From the NCBI GenBank assembly GCA_028673005.1, contig CM054114.1:124959307-125023306 (forward strand): a DNA stretch of 64,000 nucleotides. The letters are read 5' to 3'. Under the pieces are notes generated by a model, which was not told the DNA's origin, made no database searches, and saw only the letters and a list, made by a program, of their open reading frames with translations. A program made the position numbers and the translations under genes. This document shows positions 14,401 to 26,400 of this stretch, one piece after another. Source of the stretch: Tanypteryx hageni. Lineage: Eukaryota > Arthropoda > Insecta > Odonata > Petaluridae. The first letter of the stretch is position 1. Each line of letters begins with the position of its first letter.

Positions 14401-17400
14401 GTCTTATCGCTTTCTCGGCTTTGATGACAACACTGTCGCTGTATTGAAATTGGTTCAGTTAATGGAGAAGAACCCAATTTTCAAATTAAAATGGAGATGG
14501 ACTATAGGTTAAGAAAATGCTATCTGATAAAAGATATGTTTAGAAACCTAATAAAATTATTTATATTGAATTTTAGAGTTGTTGGTTACTCAAAAGTCTG
14601 AATGCTGCAATGAAGTATTTCAGAAATGAGTAGGCTAAGATCATAGCTCTACTGTAATTGAGAAAATTCTGAGGAAATTGAACAGTAAAAAAACTAACAA
14701 AATTTAGATAAGATTTTAAACTATGGGTACTTATTTATTTGCAAAAATTTTTAATAATGACATTCAAATATAAAATAAAGAAATGTCAAATTTTCAAATT
14801 GATTTGAAAATTGCCCTGATTAACTGACTTGCTCTTTAAAAATCATTCAAAATTACCTCTACGGAACTGGCAGAGCCTCCACCAACACCAATTCGATAGA
14901 CAGGACCTCCTATTTTCACCAATCGCATTCCTGCATGATAATTAGTTAACAATCACATAAATAAATGCTAGTTGCTACAAAAATGTAAGTCCTCATTGCA
15001 AGAAAAATTTTGGAATTTAGCTAACATTAATCTACTTTAAAGCCCAAGGTCCAAATGATTAAATCATATTTTAATAAAAATTATTTCAACTGTATAAAAC
15101 TCTAAGAAAATAAAAACAAATTATTATTTGTCAATAGAAAATGACCTGGGGCGAAATTTTATTATTATTACATAAGCTAAAGCTGAAATATTAAATTTGA
15201 AAGTATTATCTACCTTGACATTAATTATTAAGCCAAGTTTTCCACTAAGATATTTATAACCTTATCAAACAACTAAATTTAACAGTTTTCTGTATTTGAA
15301 ACCATGAAATGAATCAATACCTATCTCTGGTGTCAACTTATTGACCATTGGTGCATCTAAGGCACCCACTCCTCCGCTGAACATGATTGGTTTGATCCAC
15401 TCCCTTCTCTCCCCAGATGGAAGCACCATACCAAATGACCTAGAGAAACCAGACACTACAGGCTCCCCAAACTTGTTTCCATAATCGGAGGCACCATTAC
15501 TAGCTTCAATGGCAACCTCCAAAGGTGGAGCAAAGTTACTAGGATACGGAAGAGTTTTATCTTCCCAGGGCAAAGAATAACCTGCAAGGACACAACAGTT
15601 CATGCTAATCAGGTATATTATGTCACCTAAACTACCTATTATGAACAAAAATATTACTACCACAGTGGTTAAATTCAGCGGCATAACTATGAGTGGAAGG
15701 GCCTGCAGCAAAACATTATCGATGGTCCCTCTTCCTCTACCCCCACACCCAACAAATGCCTTGTTCAATTAAAACTGAAACTCGTTGTAAAATCTACCAA
15801 GTTGCCGTTATTAATCAATTATTAAGAATATGCTGAAAATGTTAGGCTTTTTAAATGTCTGTACAAAAATAATAACTTGAAAATCATTCATAAATTAGGA
15901 TAAAAAGAGAAAAAATCTGTAATTTCTCTATATTTGAAAAAAATTCAAAATTCATGGGCCCAAGGCATTTGGCAACCCACCCCACCCTATTGTTATGCTA
16001 CTGGCAAAATTCATATACTAAATCACAAGTTTTATTTTTAAACCAAGAAAAATTAAATACAGTTACTGAAAGGAACCAGCAAGAATGTTTTCTCTTAAAA
16101 TGCTGTTTTGTTATTTCATCACAATCATATATTTACCATACAAAATAATAACTTGACATGCGAAAATGGTCATTAAGAGTGAGCTGTATTCAACATAAGA
16201 TAAAGGTATTAGTGATTTCTGATATTTGATCCATCCTTCAAATTGAGAATAATGTTATATGTTAGAGTTACCTGGAATATGAAGGTTTCCAAAACTGTAA
16301 CCTGCAGTGCCAGCAATATAGTGACCTCCACGGCCAACAGCATGGACATCTCTAATGCGCCCACCAGTACCAGTCGTTGCACCGCTGCATAAATAAACAA
16401 CAACTATTTCAGTGGAATAAACTGATCAAGATAAATTCCAGAGCTATAAAAACAGCTTGAGAAAATCATATGCATATTTCAATTATTAATCCTCAACCAT
16501 GAAAGGTAATTCACCAATCATTTGCTCTAAAATAATGTGAATTTTTACTTTTTTCATGAAGATCTTACATCAATGAAGTTTTAATTTAATGCCGTATATA
16601 AACAACTGGTTTCATTTAGAAAAGTGAAAGATATACTAATCAAAAGGTGCATGATTAAGAGAATGGGGTGAATTGTTGTCTCACTTCAGGAAGTAATGTA
16701 CAGTAAAATCTCACGCAACGCAGAATCATGCAGAGCATTTTCAGTATTGCAAGGATTTCATTTTTGCATCAATTTTCTTGCAACATGGTCCATTTTCAGG
16801 CAACGCAGAGGTGTCCGAGATAAAAATCCAAAAATTTTGCGATATTTTAATTTGGCACCCTGTCTCCGGCACCTCAAATATTCACTTTGTTTCTCTTTAC
16901 GCGGAATGAGACATTTTGCCACTGCCGGTTCGCCGCAGTTGTTTTGCCGCCTTCGTTAATGAATTTTTAGTGTAATGGGAATATTAGGCTAAATCGATTT
17001 CAAGGAAATTTAGTATATAGAATCTTCACATAAATACATTACATGTTTGGGATTTTGTGCCTGAACTATCCAGCAGAAGTGTATATTGCAACTTGAAACA
17101 TTTGTTTTCACGATTCCAGAATCGATTAGCCCAACCAGTTTCAATTAAATTTCTTAAATATAATCTTCTAACAAATAAGTGAGTAAATGTTATATTAGGA
17201 CCGCATCGAAGCAGCAGGGATGCCACTACTGCAATTAATTTTTTTTGGCATTCATGATTTTATTTAGGGACTGGTCATACCGATGCCAAAGAAATTTTGT
17301 ATGGAGGCGTGCAACACATTAAAACGAAATCAATACTGTTTTATAGATATAAAATTCATGACTGCACATACAAGGAATAATAAAATTCTTTACACATATT

Positions 17401-20400
17401 TGTGTCGAACTTTTTGCATAACTTTCAAAGATATTTAATATTTATAGTTTATACATATATTCAAATCCATAACAGCATATTTGTTTCAGATCATATCAAA
17501 TTAAACACTTTAAGTAATGACAGTATTGAACAGAATTGAATGCTACGCATTCTCGTCCAAAGCAATTAATTTTATTAGTACTTTTCGTCATTGCTGAAAA
17601 GCACTATTATCTTCGTGATGTCCGTCCATACGCATATATGAGGGGGAACCAATTTCAACCAAATTTGGTACAAAGAATATGTACTCACATAAATTAATTA
17701 CCAAAATGTATGGTTGGACCGAATTGACACAAGACAAGACAGTTGCAGTTCGATATAATGCGGGCTTGGTCTCACAGACCAAGTGCGTGTACTGGAGGAT
17801 TAACCAAATTTAATATTTATAATAAACATATACAAAACCATATTAGCATATTTAAACCGAATCAGCCAAACGGGTGCAACAATTACAAATTAAACTCTTT
17901 GTAATTAAGAATTTTGAAGGAATTGGCTAAACGGGTTTCAATTAAATTTTGTATATAAGATTTGTACAACATACCATAATGAAATCGAGATGTTAAAAGC
18001 GGAGCTAAAGAGCAGGACTACCACCATAAAAAGTTAAATAATATTTCTTTTACACCTATTTCTTGAGAACTGACCTCATGGATTTTAACCCATTATGGTA
18101 TATATGTATAATTTTCATATAAATAAATAATCAAATATCATGTTTCAACCGGGTTGACTAAACAGTGATACCACAATATCAAAGTTAGAATATTTCTGTA
18201 ACTATGAATTTAGAAGGTATTGACTGAACGGCTTGAAATCCATTCAGTCAATTCCTTCCAAATCCCTAATTACAGAAAGAGTTTAATTTGTAATTGTGAC
18301 ACCCCTGTTGGCTGATTTGGTTTAAATATGCTGATGTAGTTTTGTATATATGTGTAAATTATAAATATTAAATTTGGTTGAAACTGATGCGGTCAGTTCA
18401 AGAGAAAAACGTGTAAAAAGATTTTTTTATTTCTTGTATTTTGGCATCTCTGCTCTCTATACCTATACAAAAAAATCTTGATTTTGATATTTTATGTTGC
18501 ATGCCTCCTTAATACAAAATTTCGTTCAAATCAGTTTCACCAATTCATTCCAAATTACCGAAATGTTTAACTTTGCAATTGTGGCACTCATGTTTAATCG
18601 ATTTGGTCCGAACATGCCGTTTTCGTCATTAATTTATGTGAGTATTCTATGACCCAAATTTGGTTGAAACCAGTTCGGATAATTCTTTCCAAAAGCATAA
18701 TTACCAAAAAGTTTTATTTTGCAATTGTGGCACCCTTGCTTGGTCGATCTGGTCCAAATATGTCATTTTGTTCATATGTTTATGTGAAGATTCTAGGTAC
18801 CAGTTCTTCCCTAATGTACGCATACGGACTAACGGACGGACATCACGAAGATAATAGTGCTTTTCAACAATGACGAAAAACACTAAAAATGGGGGAGGGA
18901 AAGTGAAAGGTAAACGATGGGTGTGATAAATGCGGTTGAATTCTTACTGCGATTTTATAAGTTAAATTAGCATATTCTATTGAAGTGATCCTATCGGTTA
19001 TACCTTGTATTACATCGGTGATATTAAGTTGTAACGTATGATCTATTTCTTCATATTACGCTTGTTCCTTAATTTTGTCCCTATAATTCATGTTTCTGAG
19101 ATAAAATATTTCTTTAAGCCTACGATTCATTAACAAGATTTTGAAGTACTTATCCTACATCCGAATAATTGAAAATTGCAATTTTATGCTTCCTTGCACA
19201 AATTTCGAAATAATTCTTTGAGGCGAAACGACCGCGGCGAAACGTCATTCGCGGCGAAACGTCATCCGCGGCGAAACGTCCTCCGCGGCGAAACGTCCTC
19301 AGCGGCGAAACGTCCTCCGCGGCGAAACGTCGTTCGCGGCGAAACGTCATTCGCGGCGAAATGTCCTACACTCTTCTTTACGTGCCGAAGGCAGACATTG
19401 TAAGGAGGAAAGAATATTTTTGAAATATCAAATTGGTAAGGCAAGTGCTGAAATGACTCTTAGCAGGAGACAATCGCTGATTATTTTACATCCTTCAGTG
19501 TGGTCATTCTGGGCGATGGAGACGTGTTGGAGGTTGGTTATTGGAGAATTCTGTGCACTTTTACTCACTGTGAAGCAACACCTATAGTAAGAGCATTGCA
19601 TTGTTTTATGAACATTCAAACACCCCTCACCTTTTCCAATCATTAACTATAGAATCCAAGATAAAGACTAGTGATGCTAGAAATGAGAAGAAGGCTAAGC
19701 GTGAATCAATGACATTTATGAAGAAATAGGTTTTGGATAAACTTAGAGCAGGTCAGCGAGTGGTGGACTTTGCATGCGAATATAGAGTGAATGAATCAAC
19801 TATTCATACCATTCGAAAGAACATGGAATACATTGAAACTTGTCTTACAGCTGCCGCAGTGACTCCATAAGGAGTATGAATAAGAGGTCCATGCAGCAGA
19901 ATTAGACTGAGAGGTTATTGAACACCTGGATTGAGGAGCAAACACAAAAGGGAGCAGCACTCAGTGGCACCGTGATTCAGGAGAAGATGCAGTGAATCCA
20001 CAAAATGGTTCGTGAGAAGGAAGGAGAGCCATTGAAAGACTATAACTTTAGTGCTGGTATATTTGGCAAGTTTAGAAAGCGTTCCAATCTGTACAAAGTC
20101 AAGTTTTCTGGTGAGAGTGCATCTGCTGACCACCAACCTGCAGAGTGATACCAGGAAGAATTTTTAAGGATAATTGAAAAGAATGATTACCACTCCCACC
20201 AAATATTCAATGCTGATGGGACAGATTTATTTTGGAAAAAGATGCCACCATGAACCTACATCGCTAAACGGGAAAAAGCGGCACCTAGGTTCAACACCAC
20301 AAAAGACCGCTTGACCTTGCCTTTCTGCACCAATGTATCGGGGGATTTTAAGTGTAAACCCATGCTGGTTTACCTTGCAGAAAACAGGCCATTACAGGGT

Positions 20401-23400
20401 AAGCATAAGTCCCTTTTACCTGTTATTTGGCATTCTAACAGGAAAGCAAGGGTAACGGTAACCACGTTCACAGATTGGTTCACATTCTACTTTTTGCCCC
20501 AGGCAAGATAATATCTTGCACAAAAGGATCTTCCATTCAAGGTTCTCCTTGTTCTTGATAATGCTCCTTGTCATCCCTCTGTGGTTTTGCAAAGTATAAA
20601 CCTAGATGTGCAGGTTGTGTTTACGCCACCCTACACAACTTCCATACTCCAACCTCTATACAAGGGAGTTATTAAACCTTCAAGTGCTACTACACCAGGA
20701 GGACCATGAGGAAACTTTTCAAGGCATTAGAGGAGAATCCTGAGAGTGGCCTTCCAGACTTCTGGTGTGAGTTATACATAGCCCATGCAATTGCAGACAT
20801 CAAAGCATCATGGGATGAGGTGAGCCAATCAACTTTAAATGCCGGATGGAGCAAATTATGGTGCAGAGTTGTGAACGATGCGCAATGTTTTCCTGCACTA
20901 ACATCTGAAATGAGGGAGATTGTGCAGTTAGCAAGGAGTATGGGCAGTGAGGGCTTCGATGATATGCAAGAAGAAGAAATACAAGAATTGGTGAACTCGT
21001 CACAGGAAGAGTTGACCAAGGAAGAAATGCTGCAGATGCTCGAGTCCCACAAAGAGGAGGAAGAGGTGCATGAAGAGGAGGATTACCTAACACCAGCATT
21101 GTTACGGGAAACTTTGCTTGGTTTTGACAAGGTTGCAAGTGGTCTCGTAGAAGTAGATTCTAATATTGAAAAATGCTATTGAACAGTGTACATTACCATA
21201 TCGTCAGCTTTAGAAATCCATGCAGATTACCGCAATGCAGAGATGCATTACAGATTACTTCCGCCAACCATCAAGATCAAAAAACTGCGAACCACAACCT
21301 TCCACCTCGGCCCTGTAAACCCATCTCCCTCCACTGCATGCAAAATAATGGAATTCAGGAAGTTAGTGCTGCCAAAATTTTAGGTAAAGAATTGTTTTAA
21401 ATGCAAATTATTTTAAATTAAAGTTTTAAAATTGTTTTTATCTTGTTAATATTATCTTATTTTACACTTTTTATATACTAAAAGTATACATATAACTTAC
21501 TAACTCTGGGAACATAACCCTATTTTTTCCATAAATCATTAAATTCATGCAGCGCGTTTTCTCGCAATGCGGCCATTTCAGGAACGTTACTACTGTGTTG
21601 TGTGAGGGCCTACTGTATATTTACATGCAGATGTGAATGACCAACAAAATAAATTAATGGACCCTTATTAATTCACTTCCAACAACGTTTTTCATTCTCA
21701 CACGCTCTTCAGTGAATTTTGTTTATTTTCCAAACACTTTTTGTCAATAAATGTGGAAACTTAGAAAATGGCTAAATAAACATTAAATAAGTTTACTGAC
21801 TCAGCATAGAAAGGAATGTGAACAAAATAAGAATTTCATGCAAACTCACCTGAATGGTGCAACCCCTGTGGGGAAGTTGTGTGTCTCAGCTGTGAATATT
21901 AAATGCTCCTTCAAAGTCTTCACTTCCAAGGCACTTGGAGCACCAGCTTTTATTGGACGCAACAATTTGACTTCAAATCCTTCAATAGCGCTGCAGGTTA
22001 AGAAAAAATAGTTTCTTACTGTAACTTCCCAGGTAGCTTTGAAACTTGAACAACTCTGCATAGAATTTGTTTTCATTTAAAGAACACATGCAACAGAATT
22101 GCAACTAACAACATCAATTATGGTTGCAAATACATTCATGTGCAGTCAAAAGAAATGCATTTGTGTTCCTGTAAAAATTACCGTATTTATCCGAATCCAA
22201 CACGAGGTTTTTCCACATTGTAGCTTGCGAGAATTGAGGGTCGTCTTAAATTCGAGTACATGCATCACTACATCACACAAGAAACTCATACTGCATCAAT
22301 TCATTGCTCGACAAATTTGTCGCGAGACAATTTCTACATGAAACAAATTGGAAGGCGAGACACCATGACTGGTATACACTTGTTGGATTGGGAGTCATCC
22401 CCTGCCATGCACCATCCAATGTGCTTGCCTTGCGTAATTTGCAAAGGGAATTGTGATTCATTCTGGTATTATCGTATTATGGTGTCTCGCCTTCCTATTT
22501 GTCTTGCAAGAAATTTGTCGAGTGATGAATTGGCAGATGATGAGTTTGTTGTGCGAAATATTGACGTGGGACGAACTAACTGCAACGAATTGACCTCGAC
22601 GAGTTGTCGTAGAACCATAGGAAGTATGGCTATGCGTTTAATCGATCTTATTTTAAACAAATGAAACATAAGATAAAATAATTGTATCTACTGAAAATTT
22701 TTATCGCAAACTTACGATCAGTATTTCAATTAATACAATATTAATTTTCTTAAATACATTTAAAAAATTGTTTTTTTCCCAAACAAAAATTTGTAACAAA
22801 CCAATTAAATTAATAAACAAACTCGTATTTCTGTATTGAATGCTTGAATTAATATGACTGCCGAGTTTATGCAGGGCACATTTAGCTATACAAGTCTCGA
22901 ATTTATTATTATTTATTAATTATTTATGTTTTAGATCATCCCTATTTATTTTACAAATGAAGTTTATCTAAAACGTCATATTTAACTGTTATCACGCCGA
23001 AATATTTTCTGAAAATGTTGCCGGGTACAGAAATAATCATGGCTGGAAATGATACATGACGTGGCCCTTTGTAAATGCCTTGGTGAAACAAAATACTTTT
23101 TTTCCTGAAAAATCTTCTATAAAAATGGGGTGCATCTTATACGCCGCGTAATACGGTAATTACAAAATTTTATTTTGTCTAATGGTGCAAAAGCCCTTCA
23201 ATACCTCCTATTTTCAGTCCCATTCATTGCAAAAAATGTAACAAAAAATATCATTCAGCATCAATGAGGCAATGTAGCGGGCACTACAAGCATGTCTCTT
23301 ATGCCACTATTCTCAAAATATGAAGAGCTGACTAATTTTTTTATGGCTGAAATTTTCTAAGGTTCCAAGTAATTGAACCTATATAATAAGAGCAATTGAT

Positions 23401-26400
23401 TTGCCATGAATTTTAACGTTAACTGTTGCTCTACCATCTGACCTAAACATCACTTAGTAAGTCAAGTTGACAGAATCAATAGCTTTGGCAATGAGAAAGG
23501 AATTTTTAACCTTTTCAGTCACCACATCCATTTTTATGGGCATTATTCTTTTTTTTACCTGGATTAGTTAACATTGGTGCATAATTTGGACACAATAATG
23601 GGTAGGAAAGATCTTGGAAAATATTTAGGACCTAAACATTTGCAAAGAGAGTTACTGAAGTATTCAGAATTAAGTACCAGTTTCAAATAAAATTTTCATT
23701 CCTCAATAAAATTCATGATTAAAAGGGTTAATAACACCAGACTAAGGATTCAAGTTCAATGGTGAAAATTATGCATTATAAATGAGTGAGTTGCATTCTT
23801 CTTATGGACAGACTTTTTATGATGCTTGTGACATAAACCTCTCATTCTAACTATTAGAAATGATAACTGAACCACGATGAATTCACATAATGCATTAAAT
23901 TTCATAAAATTTTACAATAAACAAAATATATCATTAAAAATCACAATACACAAATTAAAACTTAGTGATTTATAATTTAGTGGAAAGTAAAATAACTGTC
24001 ATATGAAAAAGTTACATATTGGGACAATTATTTCTACTACATCATTCTAAATAAATTCTTATTTTAACATACCAATGCCAAGAATCCTCTCAAGCTAGAA
24101 AATAAAGAGTTTTTCATAAAATAAAATATTCAAAATGCATAGTCATAAAACGTTTCTCTGGGTACATAATCAACCATTTTAAGTTGAAAATCCTAGATTT
24201 GCAGATTTTCTTTCAGCAGATATTTTACAATTAAATCATTTGAATTAAAAATAATCAACCACTAAAAACCATTGAATAATGAAATATGATAAAATTATTA
24301 TGGAAGAACATATGGTGAAGTGACTATCAAAGACCAGTAGAGTTCACAATAAAAAAGTCTCTTACCTACTATTGTCACTAAACTTTATTACATTATTGGG
24401 GTTGGTAGTCTTCTGAGTGTTTATTATCATATCGATAAGAGATTCCTCCTGGTCTTTACCATCAATAATCATTTTTCCCTAAAAAATAATTATTAACTTG
24501 ATTATAGGCATAAATAACTTAAAGTAAGACTAAAGGGAATAAAAATTACTATATCTATAGATACATTTTCTATGATAGACTATCAGCTGCTAAGAAAAAT
24601 TAAAGTCCACCATTATCTCTGTACCATAAGAAAAATACTCACCTTGAAAAACCAGTGGCGACTATGTTCACTGTTTGATTGAGCCAGATCAAAGCATTCA
24701 ACACTTGTTGGATTTCTTTTCAACTTCTTCTGAAACATATCCGTATAGAAATCCAAGTCCCAATCATCAAATGCCAAACCTGAAATTTAAAGTATTAAAA
24801 AAACAAGCAGCATTACAGTATTAAATTCATACTTCTTTACTAGTGTAAAAAGAACATTTACTCACCCAAGTTATCATTAACCTCCTCCAAAGCTTTCCTA
24901 CCCTTGTTCATTATATCCACTTCAAACCATGGCTGCGGAACTATTCCAAGATTGAATGATTCAATAGGTTTCATGTACCTACATTCGGTCATCCGGTCGT
25001 GAAGTGCAGATACAAGCTAGAAAAACCAACTGACTAATATTAAATGATTACAGCAATCACAGTAACTTCAAAACTGAAAATTTCAAGTCCATCTGGCCAA
25101 AATTTGGTTGAGCAAACAAGATGTGTATATCAGCAACAAAGCAGTCATCCACAGGGGTAATATGACGATTGTTGATACTAAAAAGAATCATAATTCATGA
25201 ATTATCACAGAGGAAGACTACTCAGCAGCAAAGTTATAAGTACAGTTTACTCAGGTGTTTTATGGCCACAGCAGTTATCTAAAGCAGCGTTTCTCAATCT
25301 ATTTGATAATATAGCTCCTCTAAGCTAAAAGAAATTTTCTGCAACCCACCTATATATCCAGGCATGCATGCTTACGGAAGAGGAAAGGTAAATGGGATAA
25401 ATGGATGGCAACATGTTGTTGGGATAAGGAAACCCAGTGAGCAATCACCAATAAGATGACTTCAGGTTGGCAAGCTGCTGGGTGTGTCGAAGTGACACAC
25501 GTAAAATAAACTAAAAAACATGGAAGCTTTTGGGGTGATCCCTTCGTCAGCACAGAAGAGACACAACTGATGGCAGTGACACTGGGTGGAGGCATGGGGG
25601 TGCAAGGGTAGTGCGAAAAAGTCAGGGATTGGAGGATGCAGAAGGAGTGGGGGAATGGCCGAAAAGGAGTGAAATGCTAGCGAAGGTTGAGGCCAGGGAG
25701 AGTGAAGGAGTTTAGAAGATGGATATGGGCAAGCTCCCACTGATGGAGTTGGGGAACTGAACAGTGGCGGCTCGTAGCTAAAATTAGTGGGGGTGCTGCT
25801 CCAGAAAATTTTTAGCCTTTGTTTTAAAATTGTGTAAAAGGAAAAAAACATGTATAAAAATAAAATTTATTCAGGAACTTGATAAAATCTTAACAAAAAA
25901 AAACAAACATTTTTTACTTACTTTAACTTAAATTGTTACAGTTCAAGCTTGATCTATTCATTTAAAAATGAAATCCATTCTTCTTGTTTTAATTTGCGCA
26001 AAAAGTTCAATAATTTTCTCCTTGATCTCTGGATGACAATTGAGGAAATTTTTCTCCATTGAAAGTACTGCAAGCGCATTTAGTCTTTCCGAATTCATAG
26101 TACTTCTTAAAAAAGTTTTTATTCTTTTCAACGTTGAAAAGCAGCGCTCTGCCTCTGATGTAGTCATGGGAATTGTCAAGAGGATTTTTATCAGTTTCGT
26201 AATTTCACTAAAAACATCATCTAGATTATTTTCCAAGATAAATTTCAGCAGCTCAATTAATTTGCAATATTCATGAATATAAGTCCTACAATAGAATACT
26301 TTTAGTTCAGTTTCAAGCTTTTCTTTGTCAATCATGGGATAAGCTTCAGTGGTCAGTACTATCTCTTTTGTGGGATGTTCATTCTTAAATCTAGTGAAGC

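Larger units (their letters stand above)
16701..21615 (+). mobile_element. Tigger/pogo transposon (4.9 kb with nested insertions)
   Basis: Left end CAGTAAAATCTCACGCAAC mirrors the right end (reversed CAGTAGGCCCTCACACAAC). TA flanks both sides (16699-16700, 21616-21617). The second half holds a decayed DDD transposase. The first half holds a foldback element (17577-18884) and a minisatellite. It lies in the intron between PFAS exons 6 and 7. Confidence 0.8.

Noticed and set aside
17577..18884. Helitron, because of the terminal hairpins
   Set aside because: Both ends are inverted copies of each other and there is no TC start with CTRR end.
19219..19368. CRISPR-like array
   Set aside because: Units are contiguous with no spacers, and the genome is clearly a eukaryote's.
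19150..19444. Arg-rich open frames in several phases
   Set aside because: They come entirely from the 17-bp minisatellite, which lacks stops in most frames.
20690..21138. Minus-strand frames opposite the decayed Tigger tail
   Set aside because: Antisense of an acidic coding tail; no domain.
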